64,000 bases of DNA from Clostridium senegalense JC122 (GTDB lineage Bacteria; Bacillota; Clostridia; Clostridiales; Clostridiaceae): positions 284,423 through 348,422 of the forward strand of contig NZ_HE611053.1 of assembly GCF_000285575.1 (NCBI RefSeq), written 5' to 3'. The position numbers and the translations under genes are program-made. A model generated the notes under the pieces. The model had not been told where the DNA came from and did not search any database. It worked only from the letters and a program-made list of their open reading frames with translations. Positions within the stretch are counted from its first letter, which is position 1; each line of letters opens with the position of its first letter. Positions 27,502-37,019 of this stretch are shown here, piece after piece.

Positions 27502-28626
27502 TCATTTTATCTCACAAAAATTAAGAGTATCATTTTGAAATTTATACTCTATTAATCTTAATGAACTCCATGAGTTTGTTATAATAGGTCGTCTTCCTTT
27601 TGTATAATTTCTTATGCATATTGAATTTTTATATTCAATAACATCTTCTGAAAAACCGCTTGCAACTATAAATGCTTCAATCATATCATAATCTCCAAAT
27701 GCATATTCTATGTTAATCCAATCAACATACTTCATTATTTGATTTACTGATTCTATTCCAGCTATATCTTTTTTTATTTCTATAACTAGATATTTAGAAA
27801 TAGCATTAAATCCTGGTATATATCTTATACCAAATATGTCCATTTTATCCATATAGTCTACTGGTTTAAATGGGGAAGCTACAACTTGATGGGATATATA
27901 ATCCCAAGGTCCAAAAATTGTATTTTTATCATTAGAAAGTATCTCCATCAATCCAGACTCTAGTGCCATTTCATGTTTAATTTTATTATATTCACTACAG
28001 CTCTTTAAAATTTCTGTCGAATTCATTATATAATTTCTATCTATTTTATTTAATTTTTCTTGCTGTAAACATCTATTATATATATATGAACTATTATCAT
28101 CTTTATATATAAACTTTTCATTTCTTTTTAAAATTATATTTCTAAGCGCTTCATTTTCTTCATTATCTATTTTTATAAAAGACAACTTCCAAAACACTCG
28201 TAACATTCTAAATTTGCTTGGGTTAGACATCAAAACATCATCCATATCTATACCATTTACAAAAAAATTAGGTGATGGTTTAAATATACATAAACACCTA
28301 TTATTTAAATTATTTTCATTATTTAAAATCATTATATTTTTTACTTCGCTATGTTTAAAATTTTTAGGTAACCCAGCTTGAATATAATTCCAGTACTTAC
28401 AATCGTATTTTTCATTTATTAATTCACCTATACCATATATTTTTCTATCTAAGAAAAAATATATATTATCTCCCTTTTTCATACCGAAATAATCTGTAAA
28501 AGTTCCCTCATGATGTATTAACCACTTATTGTTTTTAGGATTGCTTAAATTTGTACTATAAATCCCAAGTTTTATACACTCTTTTAATGCTTCTTTATTA
28601 TTTAAACTTATTATATATCCCGCCAT
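27502..28626 (-). CDS. EVE/PUA-like N-terminal domain with PD-(D/E)XK nuclease-like C-terminus
   Basis: 374 residues. The N-terminal ~150 contain a GDNIYFFLDRKIYGIGELI strand pair typical of EVE/PUA-like modified-base readers. The C-terminal half has a nuclease pattern: Glu223, Asp263 (MDIFG) and Glu283-x-Lys285 (LVIEIKKD), with a downstream Gln-x-x-Lys-Tyr helix. This resembles DUF91/NucS-like PD-(D/E)XK enzymes. It lies between the Sau3AI-like gene and the methyltransferase, all in one direction. It may be a second nuclease or a specificity factor of the system. No exact family assigned. Confidence 0.6.
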   Translation of the reverse strand: MAGYIISLNNKEALKECIKLGIYSTNLSNPKNNKWLIHHEGTFTDYFGMKKGDNIYFFLDRKIYGIGELINEKYDCKYWNYIQAGLPKNFKHSEVKNIMILNNENNLNNRCLCIFKPSPNFFVNGIDMDDVLMSNPSKFRMLRVFWKLSFIKIDNEENEALRNIILKRNEKFIYKDDNSSYIYNRCLQQEKLNKIDRNYIMNSTEILKSCSEYNKIKHEMALESGLMEILSNDKNTIFGPWDYISHQVVASPFKPVDYMDKMDIFGIRYIPGFNAISKYLVIEIKKDIAGIESVNQIMKYVDWINIEYAFGDYDMIEAFIVASGFSEDVIEYKNSICIRNYTKGRRPIITNSWSSLRLIEYKFQNDTLNFCEIK

Positions 28627-28716
28627 ATATCCTCCAAATTAAGTTATAAATATTCAACTTTATTTTATAATAAATTCACATATGGAATTTGTTGAAATTG
28701 CCTAAAATACATAATG

Positions 28717-30138
28717 TTAATTTTTTTCGATTTCATTTTTTATGTACTTAGCATTTAACCAAAAACATTTTTTTCTTTCTTCTGTACCCTGAGGTGTAAT
28801 TGCTAAATCAATTTTCGAATCTTGTCCTTTAGGTCTTATATGTGCAATTTCTTTATCGCTAATTTTCATGAAATTATTATAAATACCTTCTTTAATTTTA
28901 TTTCGAGTATCTTTCCATACTTTATACATACTATTATTTAAATCTGAAATTGGCATATTCCAAAACATAACCTTATTTAATATAATATCATCTAATCCTA
29001 ATTCTGATTGATTTTTAAAATTAACTCTACTTTTAAATATTATCCATAAATGCTTTTTATTTTCAAACTTGTCTCTTATAGTAGATGTCTCCCATTCTTC
29101 ATTTACTATTTCACAATAATCTATTTGTTCAAAAGACATAGATTCCTTTGGAACCCCATTTGGTTTTAATAAAATTGTTTTTATTTCTATATTTGCTTTT
29201 TTAAACTCTTCAAACTTATCAAGTTTATCCCCAAAAATATTTTTACAAACATCATCTACTATTAATCTTATAAAATTTTTAGCTTTTCTTTCTCTATTTA
29301 TGGAATAAATTTTCATAATATCTAAAATACTTTTATTTATTAATGAATTAAATAGTGCATAAATCTTTTCATCAAAAAGTACATTATTATCAGATAACTT
29401 TTTACATTTTTCTATTTTTCTATATTCTTCCCTTTCAAGTAATTCCTCTATTATAAAATCTACATAAGATCTTTTATAAGAGAATGCTCTTTGTGAAGCC
29501 AATATATCGGAATTGGGTTGTTCTCTTTTGCTTTTTTCAGCAGTATTACCTTTTGTACATGCTCCAAGATACATTGTATCTCCTTCTGAAATTTCATGTG
29601 CTTTCCCTTGTTTAATTTTTGATACAATAATATCCCAATCTCTTTTAATAATTTTAAAATCTTCATTTGAAGGTGTCCACAAATTTATAAGTTTAAATAT
29701 TAACTCTTCCTTAGGAACATCTTTCTCATTTATATAAAACATCAAAAGTAGGTTTTTGCATTTTTTCATTAATGAGTTATCTTCCCACGTCTCATTATTT
29801 AATTTAAAATAATCAATTATAGTTAAAACAATTCTTTCTTTAGCTGAATATCCTAACTTCTCTCTTAAGACATTTGAATTAACTTTAGGTTTTATCCTTT
29901 TAATAGGACATACTTTTAATTCCACCTCAACTTCATTAAAATCTGCTTCTTGTTTAGAATTTACTTTATATCGAAAATATTCTTCTTCCACAAGTTGTCC
30001 CAATCTACCTTTAGATTTTTTATTATTAAATCTACTATTATAAATATCTTTATTTACTTGGCTTAAACTCTTATCAATTAACTTTCTTGCATATTCTTCA
30101 ATTGAATATTTATCATCTCTATCATAATTTAAAATCAT
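28717..30138 (-). CDS. Sau3AI/MutH-family restriction endonuclease
   Basis: 473 residues, the size of Sau3AI, which has two MutH-like halves. The N-terminal half carries the active site: Glu51-53 region (GRLGQLVEEEYF), Asp66, then Glu73-x-Lys75 (EVELKVCP), matching the D...ExK triad of Sau3AI and MutH. The C-terminal half (~260-470) is the catalytically silent MutH-like allosteric domain (HLWIIFKSRVNF, HIRPKGQDSKID). It is predicted to cut 5' of GATC when the site is unmethylated. It is the first gene of the unit with an EVE-nuclease and a C5 methyltransferase, forming a type II system. Confidence 0.9.
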   Translation of the reverse strand: MILNYDRDDKYSIEEYARKLIDKSLSQVNKDIYNSRFNNKKSKGRLGQLVEEEYFRYKVNSKQEADFNEVEVELKVCPIKRIKPKVNSNVLREKLGYSAKERIVLTIIDYFKLNNETWEDNSLMKKCKNLLLMFYINEKDVPKEELIFKLINLWTPSNEDFKIIKRDWDIIVSKIKQGKAHEISEGDTMYLGACTKGNTAEKSKREQPNSDILASQRAFSYKRSYVDFIIEELLEREEYRKIEKCKKLSDNNVLFDEKIYALFNSLINKSILDIMKIYSINRERKAKNFIRLIVDDVCKNIFGDKLDKFEEFKKANIEIKTILLKPNGVPKESMSFEQIDYCEIVNEEWETSTIRDKFENKKHLWIIFKSRVNFKNQSELGLDDIILNKVMFWNMPISDLNNSMYKVWKDTRNKIKEGIYNNFMKISDKEIAHIRPKGQDSKIDLAITPQGTEERKKCFWLNAKYIKNEIEKN

Positions 30139-30270
30139 TATACCACCCCAAAATTTAGCATTTTATCCTTAATTATTATACTATGAATTAAGTTAGAATT
30201 TAAATATATATTTATTAATTGTCATGTTTTCTTTCCTTTTTTTAGAAACATGTTCTTTTTCCTATAAGAA

Positions 30271-30296
30271 AAGAACCCTACTTTCTCAAGGTTCTT
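30271..30296 (-). terminator. Probable terminator of the coiled-coil membrane gene
   Basis: AAGAACC (30271-30277) pairs with GGTTCTT (30290-30296), with minus-strand TTCTTAT following. It lies ~200 nt past the stop at 30494. The remainder of the 30139-30493 gap is featureless. Confidence 0.5.
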
Positions 30297-30493
30297 TATA
30301 TGTTTATACAATTTAAAAATCTCTTGCTTTTTCAAAATTAAAAGAATCTATTTGCCAGTTCCCTATTCTGACTAATATAACATTCTAAAAATTCTATATT
30401 TCATAAAGTAAAATACATCAGACATCCTAACATATTGTTATATACACTGACTATTATTAGTCTTCTATAAATGATTTATCAAATCCAATTAAT

Positions 30494-30985
30494 CTACCTA
30501 GGGTTCCATACAAGGTCAACTCCATAAAAGGAAAGTTCACGTTTTATTTCATTTAATTTATCTACATCTTTTTTATCTAAAATTCTTCTTAAAGTTATTA
30601 ATTTTTCTTTATCTTCTGATAGATTTAAAAAAAATTTTATAGATTCTATACATTTTGGCTTTATAAATGGAAATAATCCATTAATCTTAGCAATAATGAT
30701 ATTTACATTTTCTTCTTTGAATAAACTAGTTTTTCTTACTATTAGCTCATCTTTAGTTAATCTAATCATCGATTTATTGTCTTTAATGTTATGTGTTATA
30801 TAACTTACTTCTCTTAATACGGAAAATATTTCATCCTGCCTTCTAGTAAAATCATCTATTACCTTTTTTGTGTCATCATTTAATTTTTTCGAAGCTCTAT
30901 TATATCTACAAGATTGATAAATTGCAAATATTCCTAATATGATAGATAAAATTCCTAAACAATTTCCCAAATTAATTAAATTCAT
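30494..30985 (-). CDS. Membrane-anchored coiled-coil protein, unknown function
   Basis: 163 residues. One membrane helix is at ~10-25 (LGILSIILGIFAIYQSC), followed by a Lys/Asp-rich coiled coil (~30-60) and a helical cytoplasmic part. No catalytic motif is recognised. The start is well supported by AGGAGGAAAC. It lies inside the defence island between the Sau3AI unit and the Gabija-like pair. Single-helix coiled-coil proteins in this position are sometimes membrane effectors, but that is only positional inference. Confidence 0.7.
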   Translation of the reverse strand: MNLINLGNCLGILSIILGIFAIYQSCRYNRASKKLNDDTKKVIDDFTRRQDEIFSVLREVSYITHNIKDNKSMIRLTKDELIVRKTSLFKEENVNIIIAKINGLFPFIKPKCIESIKFFLNLSEDKEKLITLRRILDKKDVDKLNEIKRELSFYGVDLVWNPR

Positions 30986-31021
30986 ACAAGTTTCCTCCTA
31001 AAAAATATCAAACTATCAAAT

Positions 31022-31333
31022 TTATCCAATATTGATTATTATATCCTCACCTTTAAATGGTATATCTAATTCTTCTTTTAAAACATGGGCTATCAAATCT
31101 ATATCATAATTATAAACCATCATAATAAATTTGTATGATGGACATCTAAACATTACATAGATTGTGCAGTCATAACTTCTTAGACTACTTTTTATCAATA
31201 TCATTTTTAAAATAAGATACACAAGTAGACTTATCGTACAAATCATACCATCATCCATATTCTTAAAATATTTCTCTTGTATCAACATTACATATTTTTT
31301 AATAAATTTAATTTGTACACTTTCTTTATACAT
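31022..31333 (-). CDS. Hypothetical protein, possibly a remnant
   Basis: 103 residues starting at an ATG with no Shine-Dalgarno sequence and an in-frame stop just above. It contains one strongly hydrophobic stretch (ICTISLLVYLILKMILI) and a C-terminal DLIAHVLKEELDIPFKGED segment that reads like real protein. It lies against the decayed IS3 element, so it may be the surviving end of a gene cut by that insertion. No family recognised. Confidence 0.35.
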   Translation of the reverse strand: MYKESVQIKFIKKYVMLIQEKYFKNMDDGMICTISLLVYLILKMILIKSSLRSYDCTIYVMFRCPSYKFIMMVYNYDIDLIAHVLKEELDIPFKGEDIIINIG

Positions 31334-31403
31334 GTATGAATAGGCTTATACTTGAATAATCCTCAATGTAATATTGCATTTGCAACAAACAAATAACAAA
31401 ACT

Positions 31404-32575
31404 CTATATCTCCTTTTTTTCCATGGCTACTGATGCTAAGGCTATTTCTATACTATGAATAAAATTATTATTATAATTAGGGCTATGCACAGGTATCCTT
31501 TCATGTGTAACATTCTCTTGAATACACAACTTTTCAAATTTACTAGCTATAAATTGTGATTCATTGTCTGTTCTAATTATTAATTCAGATGTTTTACCCT
31601 TAATTACTCTATTATAAAGTGCCTTTATTACTACAATTTTAGCTTGCTCTGCATTTGGAGAAAGTGACAAATCATATGCTAATATGCTTCTATCAAACAC
31701 ATCTATAATAGATGTTAAATATGCTATCTCCCTTGCTTCTGCTAAATAAACATATTTCATGTCCATTTCCCAAAGTTGATTCGAATCTGTGATTACATGA
31801 TTTTTACATATTTTAGAATATCTCTTAACACACTTTCTTTTAATCTTTAATAGGTTCATCCTCTTCATCAATCTATAAACTTTTTTCTTATTAATTTTTA
31901 GTTTATATTTATTTTTCAAAACTGCCCTAACCTTTTTATAACCATAAAACTGTCCTACTTCATCTTTTTTATTTTCACTATATATTTTTGAATTTATAAA
32001 TCAAAAACTTTTTCACCATTTATATTTAGACTATATCCTGGAATGTTTCCTTCGGATTGATTTAAAGGTCTATTTCCACTTTTAATTAATAACTGTTGTT
32101 TATAATAAGTAGATTTTTTCAAACCTAATATCCTTAATATAGCTTTAATAGTTGGACCTATAGAAATCCATTCGGATGCATAAGAATACAAATCATGTTC
32201 TTCATCTATTTCTTTTTTTAATAAATCGCGAAGAATTGCAACTTCTAATTCAAGATCTTTGCATTTTTCTTTTGTTTTCTTATACTCTTTTTTATAATCT
32301 ACAATTATTTCTTCATCTTTAGGTTGAGTAGCATTCTTGGGTTTCTAAGTTTGCTTATATCTTCTATAATTACATTTCCAATTAGATACCAATCCACTGT
32401 ATATATTATACTTCGCTGCTACTAAAGAATTGCTTCCACATGTTAAAGCCTCTTCTACAATTTTCACTCTTTCTTCTTCAGTATATTTTCTAATAAAATT
32501 CCCACTCATAATGCACCCCTTCATTCATTAATCCTACTATAGTTCCATTCGAATTATGAGTCTACTTTTCTACGG
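31404..32575 (-). mobile_element. Decayed IS3-family (IS150-like) insertion sequence
   Basis: On the minus strand an OrfA starts at 32509 (MSGNFIRKYTEEERVKIVEEA) with a helix-turn-helix, but has an in-frame TAG after RRYKQT. The frame continues through a leucine-zipper-like stretch into the start of OrfB, which breaks near 31994. The DDE core is in another frame at 31919-31404, with DMKYVYL and RTDNESQF (two catalytic Asp), but ends before a normal third acidic motif. The outer end is GTCTACTTTTCTACGGGGG near 32551-32575; no left terminal repeat was found. Both reading frames are dead. Confidence 0.75.
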
Positions 32576-32600
32576 GGGCCTATGAGTTTTCAATTCAAAA

Positions 32601-34309
32601 TCATAAATTTTCAACTTTTAAAAATTTTATATTCCCTAATTTATCTTTGGTTCTCTCTGATATAGGAGGAATTGCTATAAATAACCTCTTTTTAGCTCTA
32701 CTTAGTGCTACATAATACACTCTATGTTCTTCTTTTGTCATATCAGGATTAAATAAAAATTCAAGATTTGTATTTTCATTAAAATCAGATGGATTAATTA
32801 GTAATAATACATTTTCAAATTCATCTCCTTTAGCTTTGTGAATTGTTCTAAATGCCCCAGTATCATCATTTATATTTATGGTACAAGCCACTTGCTTATA
32901 TGTTAACTTTTCATAATATTCTTTTTTTTGCCCGATGTTATCCTTCCTTTTATACCATAAAATCCAAAAATATATTCATTATAGAAATCAATAATATTCA
33001 AATTACTAATTTTATCATAATCGTCTACTAATCTTTTTACATTATTAAAAGAACACCTATCATCAAATTCTTCTGTCTTTTTATATGCTTTTTTCATGCT
33101 TTTTAAGGCTTCTTTAAAATTGTTTTGTTTACAATGTTCTATAGCACAAATAGAGTAAAATATAATTTTTCCTCTTTCTCCATCATCAAAAATTAACTCA
33201 TTAGTTATATCATTTGAAAATAAACTTCCAACTCCATATTTAAGTTGATTAGATAATTCTTTTCTATATGATAATGTATATATAGCTTTATTTTCACAAA
33301 TTTCTTTTACATTTTTAAATATTTTCAAAAAATTTCCTATGATTAAATATGGTTTATCCCCATGCAAATCTTCAGGAGATTTTTGCTTAAGGGATTCTTC
33401 TCTTCTCATATAATTTAATAAGTTAATTATCTCTTCTGTACTCCTCCTATTATCCTCTATATAATAAGTTTTCATATTAGGTAAATCAAATTTTATAAAT
33501 TGTCCTACATCTGCACCTTGAAAGCTGTATATAGATTGACACTCATCTCCTATAACTCCTACAATAGTTTCTTCATTAGAAATTATTTTTATAATTGCAC
33601 TTTGAATAGGATTCGTATCTTGAAATTCATCCATTAATATATATGGAAATTTGCCACGTATAATTTCTAAGACTCGTGAGTTCTTTTCAATTATTAAATA
33701 ACTTAGATACAATACATCATCATGTGATATAATTCCTTTTCTCCAACAAATTTCTTTGTACGGTAAATAAGAATCATTTCTAATAGAATACTCGCCTACT
33801 TGACCTTCCCATGCATTTTTAAATTTTAATTCAATCTTGTCATTGTGAAGAATCCATGATAATTTAGAAAGTGATTTTGATAATTTTTTATTATCAATTA
33901 TATGAAATTGTTTTGTTTGAGTTTTCCATTCTTTCAAAATACTAAATGTTGGTATGAACTCTTCATGACCATTAATTTTTTGAAGGTCAAATTTAAACTT
34001 ACTGTTTAAAACCCATAAGTATGGCTTGACAATATGCTTATATAAAAAACTATGTATTGTACTTACTTCAACACAATCATATGCATCCCCTAATTTTTCT
34101 ATTATATTTTCCACTCCTACATTTGTATATGTAATACACGCAATTTTTCGCAAATCTGAAATTTTTTTTGATTTTTCTATTATATTATTAATGTGATTTA
34201 TTAAAAAAGTTGTTTTCCCAGCTCCCGGCCCTGCTACAACCTTAAAATGCTTATCAATATCAATTTCTTCTCTACTATCTACTAATCGAGTAGCTAATGA
34301 CAAATCCAT
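32601..34309 (-). pseudogene. gajB: GajB-like UvrD/Rep-type helicase, frameshifted
   Basis: The first 468 residues carry Walker A AGPGAGKTT (26-34), Walker B MDEFQDTNP and the VIGDECQSIYSFQGAD helicase motif III. They stop at SGKKKNIMKS. A second frame (32891-32601) supplies motif V TIHKAKGDEFENV and motif VI VALSRAKKRL. One more base in the T8 run 32922-32929 joins them as GKKKEYYEKLTYKQVACT, giving 569 residues. It overlaps the OLD-nuclease gene by 16 nt, the arrangement of Gabija (GajA-GajB). A true break would remove the last helicase motifs. Confidence 0.8.
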
Positions 34310-36393
34310 TTCAATGCCTCCTTTATATATGATGGAACATTAAAGCTAAATCTTTCCCCAACTTCCTTTTCTATATTATTGGAAATCACAGTTGCTAGTT
34401 CTTGTGCAATTTCACCTTTTTTAATTGACTTCAAATAACGTGCAGCCACAATATGTTTTGCTTTTACAAAAGGTTCATCATTTCCCATATTGCTATATTG
34501 ACTTGCTAACTCCTTAAATTCGCCTTTTCGTATAATTTTAATAAGTTCTTCTAATTCTTTTTGTGACATATCCTCTTTAATTAAATTCATAATTTTTTTG
34601 ATTTCTATACTATTTGATACAGATTGGGTGATAATATCTTCACAACTATAATTTTCGAGTATTAGCTCATACTCAAATGTTGAACCTTGTTTTTGAGTAT
34701 ATACCCTTATAATATCTTCATCATTCCTTTCTTGATATAAAGATGTTAATTTGTTAGAGGATTTTCTATATTCATACTTAGATTTATCAATGTCTAACAT
34801 AAAAGGAAAACATGATTTCCAACTACTATTTTCATCTGTACTATTTTCATCTGTATTTTTCTTTAACTTCATTACTGGGTCCAAATCAGTAATACAAACA
34901 ACTTTTTTTGATATGGCATATTTATTATTTTTTGTATCAAACAATTTTAAAAAGTGCTCAAAATATCTACCATTTACATTAATAATAGATATATGGTTAT
35001 CAATTAAAGATAATTTCTCTGCTTCCGCAAAAGAAGGCAATAGCATTTGTTCAGCGAGACCTTCAACAAAAATAATATTATTTGCAAAAAACATATCTGC
35101 TTTTGTTACATCTAAAAATCTTTCAATGTATTTTTTAGATTTCATATCCTCACCAGAATCTGAAAATACTCTTCCAGGATATGAAACTGTTATTAAACTA
35201 TTTTTCTTAGATAAAACAATTATTGAATTTAAATTTACTGCAGCAGTTATATTAGGTGAGTGCGTTGTTATAAAAATTTGCCTAACTTCATGTGTTCTAT
35301 TTTTTTCTAAAAATTTCAACAATTTATACTGCATATTAGGATGTAAATGTGCTTCTGGTTCTTCAAAAGCTAATATAGAAAAAACTTTTGAATTGCTTCC
35401 TAAATATTCAACAGATGAATTTTTTTGCATTTTAGCTAAAAGCAATGATATATAAATTAAATTGTTGTAACCCAATCCATTTCTTGTTGCTGGTAATTTT
35501 ATACCAGTTTCATTTTCTACAACTAATTTTAATGCAGAATATAATTCGGTATCTAAGATTTTTCCATCAAACGTAGGTTTCATATTATCAAAATCTGCAC
35601 CTGTTTCTTCTACGTATTTCAGCATTTCCTTTTTCCCTGAACACATACGTTTTTGTAAAGATTCAATTAACTTTTGGGATTCAGAAGAAAATGCCTTTTT
35701 CTTTTCTTGAATAAGCTTCTTTTTTTCATCTACTTTGATACTTTGATCTATCTTAATTTCATAATCAATAAAAAAATCAATTACTTCTTTAAGCAAAGCA
35801 TTTTTACCAGTAAAAAGATCTCTTTCAACATCACGAATAGCATTTAAAAATTGAAAGTCAAATTTTCTTATAGAGTCATTGACAATTGATATCCTATATT
35901 CAGGATTTCCAACAAAAACTTTATATGTATATTTTCTTAAAAAATCTGTTTCAATTTCTTTCCAAAACATATCAATATCATGACTTTCTATTTGGTTCAT
36001 TTCTGATTTATAATTAACATATTCTTTCTCAGGTAATGAAAATTCATATGTAATTTCGGCCTCATAAGGCTTGTCTATTTTTGTTAACCATGATGCTACC
36101 ATGATTAAATCGTTTGAATACTTCTCTTCACTATCTTCTTCTATCAACTTTGCAGATATTATAATTTTAGGAGGAGCATCTTTAATATTATCAATTGCAA
36201 TATTATGATTAAAATCTTCTATTTTAAGACTTTTACATACCTCACTAGAAAAAAGAAGTTCTAATGCTTTTATTATTGTTGTCTTACCTGAATTGTTTGC
36301 TCCAATTAAAACATTAATGCCCTTTTGAAATTCAATAGTTGTTTTTGTGGAAAAACCTCTGAAATTTTCCATACTAAGTTCTTTTATATACAT
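34294..36393 (-). CDS. gajA: GajA-like OLD-family ATP-dependent endonuclease (ATPase-TOPRIM)
   Basis: 699 residues. The ABC-type ATPase has Walker A GANNSGKTT (31-39), signature region NGLGYNNLIY (305-314), Walker B ILAFEEPEAH (340-349) and H-loop TTHSPN (376-381). The TOPRIM nuclease domain follows with FVEG (Glu444) and DLD (Asp503, Asp505). Class 2 OLD proteins beside a UvrD-like helicase define Gabija, which nicks DNA when nucleotides are depleted during phage infection. It is ~120 residues longer than the B. cereus GajA, mostly at the C-terminus. The start has AAAGGAG. Confidence 0.85.
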   Translation of the reverse strand: MYIKELSMENFRGFSTKTTIEFQKGINVLIGANNSGKTTIIKALELLFSSEVCKSLKIEDFNHNIAIDNIKDAPPKIIISAKLIEEDSEEKYSNDLIMVASWLTKIDKPYEAEITYEFSLPEKEYVNYKSEMNQIESHDIDMFWKEIETDFLRKYTYKVFVGNPEYRISIVNDSIRKFDFQFLNAIRDVERDLFTGKNALLKEVIDFFIDYEIKIDQSIKVDEKKKLIQEKKKAFSSESQKLIESLQKRMCSGKKEMLKYVEETGADFDNMKPTFDGKILDTELYSALKLVVENETGIKLPATRNGLGYNNLIYISLLLAKMQKNSSVEYLGSNSKVFSILAFEEPEAHLHPNMQYKLLKFLEKNRTHEVRQIFITTHSPNITAAVNLNSIIVLSKKNSLITVSYPGRVFSDSGEDMKSKKYIERFLDVTKADMFFANNIIFVEGLAEQMLLPSFAEAEKLSLIDNHISIINVNGRYFEHFLKLFDTKNNKYAISKKVVCITDLDPVMKLKKNTDENSTDENSSWKSCFPFMLDIDKSKYEYRKSSNKLTSLYQERNDEDIIRVYTQKQGSTFEYELILENYSCEDIITQSVSNSIEIKKIMNLIKEDMSQKELEELIKIIRKGEFKELASQYSNMGNDEPFVKAKHIVAARYLKSIKKGEIAQELATVISNNIEKEVGERFSFNVPSYIKEALKWICH

Positions 36394-36651
36394 TATTTTC
36401 TCCTTTGACTGACTATTTATATAATTAAAATTTATACTATATTATATATTATTTTGTATTATTTTTCAATTTTACCCAATTAAGCTTTAATATATAAAAT
36501 CAAAAGTTATCATAATTTATTAATCTTCGATGTATCAATATATGAATATAAAATACAATCTAATAATAAAATTTAAAATAAAACACATCTACAATTAAAT
36601 TGTAAATGCCTTTATATAATTTAAATGCTCAATACGTAGTATCTTTTATGA

Positions 36652-36790
36652 ACCGCCACCAATGGAAAGTAGAATAACCAATACTTAAAAATATAGGTTT
36701 ATTTTTTAAAAGCTTCATCACACCATTAATCCCAATTAACAGGATTATAAGGGTGTTGAAGAAGGTATGGAGACTTTTCATTTATTAATC
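36652..36790 (-). pseudogene. Decayed fragment of a DUF255 (YyaL-like) gene
   Basis: The minus strand reads [18 protein letters not shown], then WCDEAF and a frame-broken [14 protein letters not shown], matching residues ~12-65 of the gene at 17700-19481. The nucleotide identity is high, including a 30-base-plus stretch around 36671-36705. Both key Cys codons are lost (CHWCH has become FHWW) and there are in-frame stops. It is surrounded by 626 bp without an intact gene. The 36791-36960 part may hold another decayed reading frame. Confidence 0.8.
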
Positions 36791-36962
36791 ATATCTAAAG
36801 TTAGAGTCTATAATCCTTAATGTATTATTTACAACTGCCTTGAATAGATATTCCTGTTTTATCAGCAAGTGTATTTTATGAATTTTCAAATTTAGAGTCA
36901 CTTAATAATATAACACTTTCTTTTGTTCTTGATAAATATAATCATTAACATATATATCAAAA

Positions 36963-36999
36963 AGGACCAACTCATCAAAATTGTCCATGAATTAGTCCT
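36963..36999 (-). terminator. Terminator of the flavodiiron operon
   Basis: On the minus strand AGGACTAATTCATG (36999-36986) pairs with GATGAGTTGGTCCT (36976-36963) with G-U pairs, then TTTTTGATA. It lies 20 nt past the stop. Confidence 0.75.
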
Positions 37000-37019
37000 A
37001 AATTTATATTTTTATAAAA

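Noticed and set aside
34751-35455. 234-codon plus-strand frame
   Set aside because: Antisense shadow of the gajA frame, no ribosome site, no motif.
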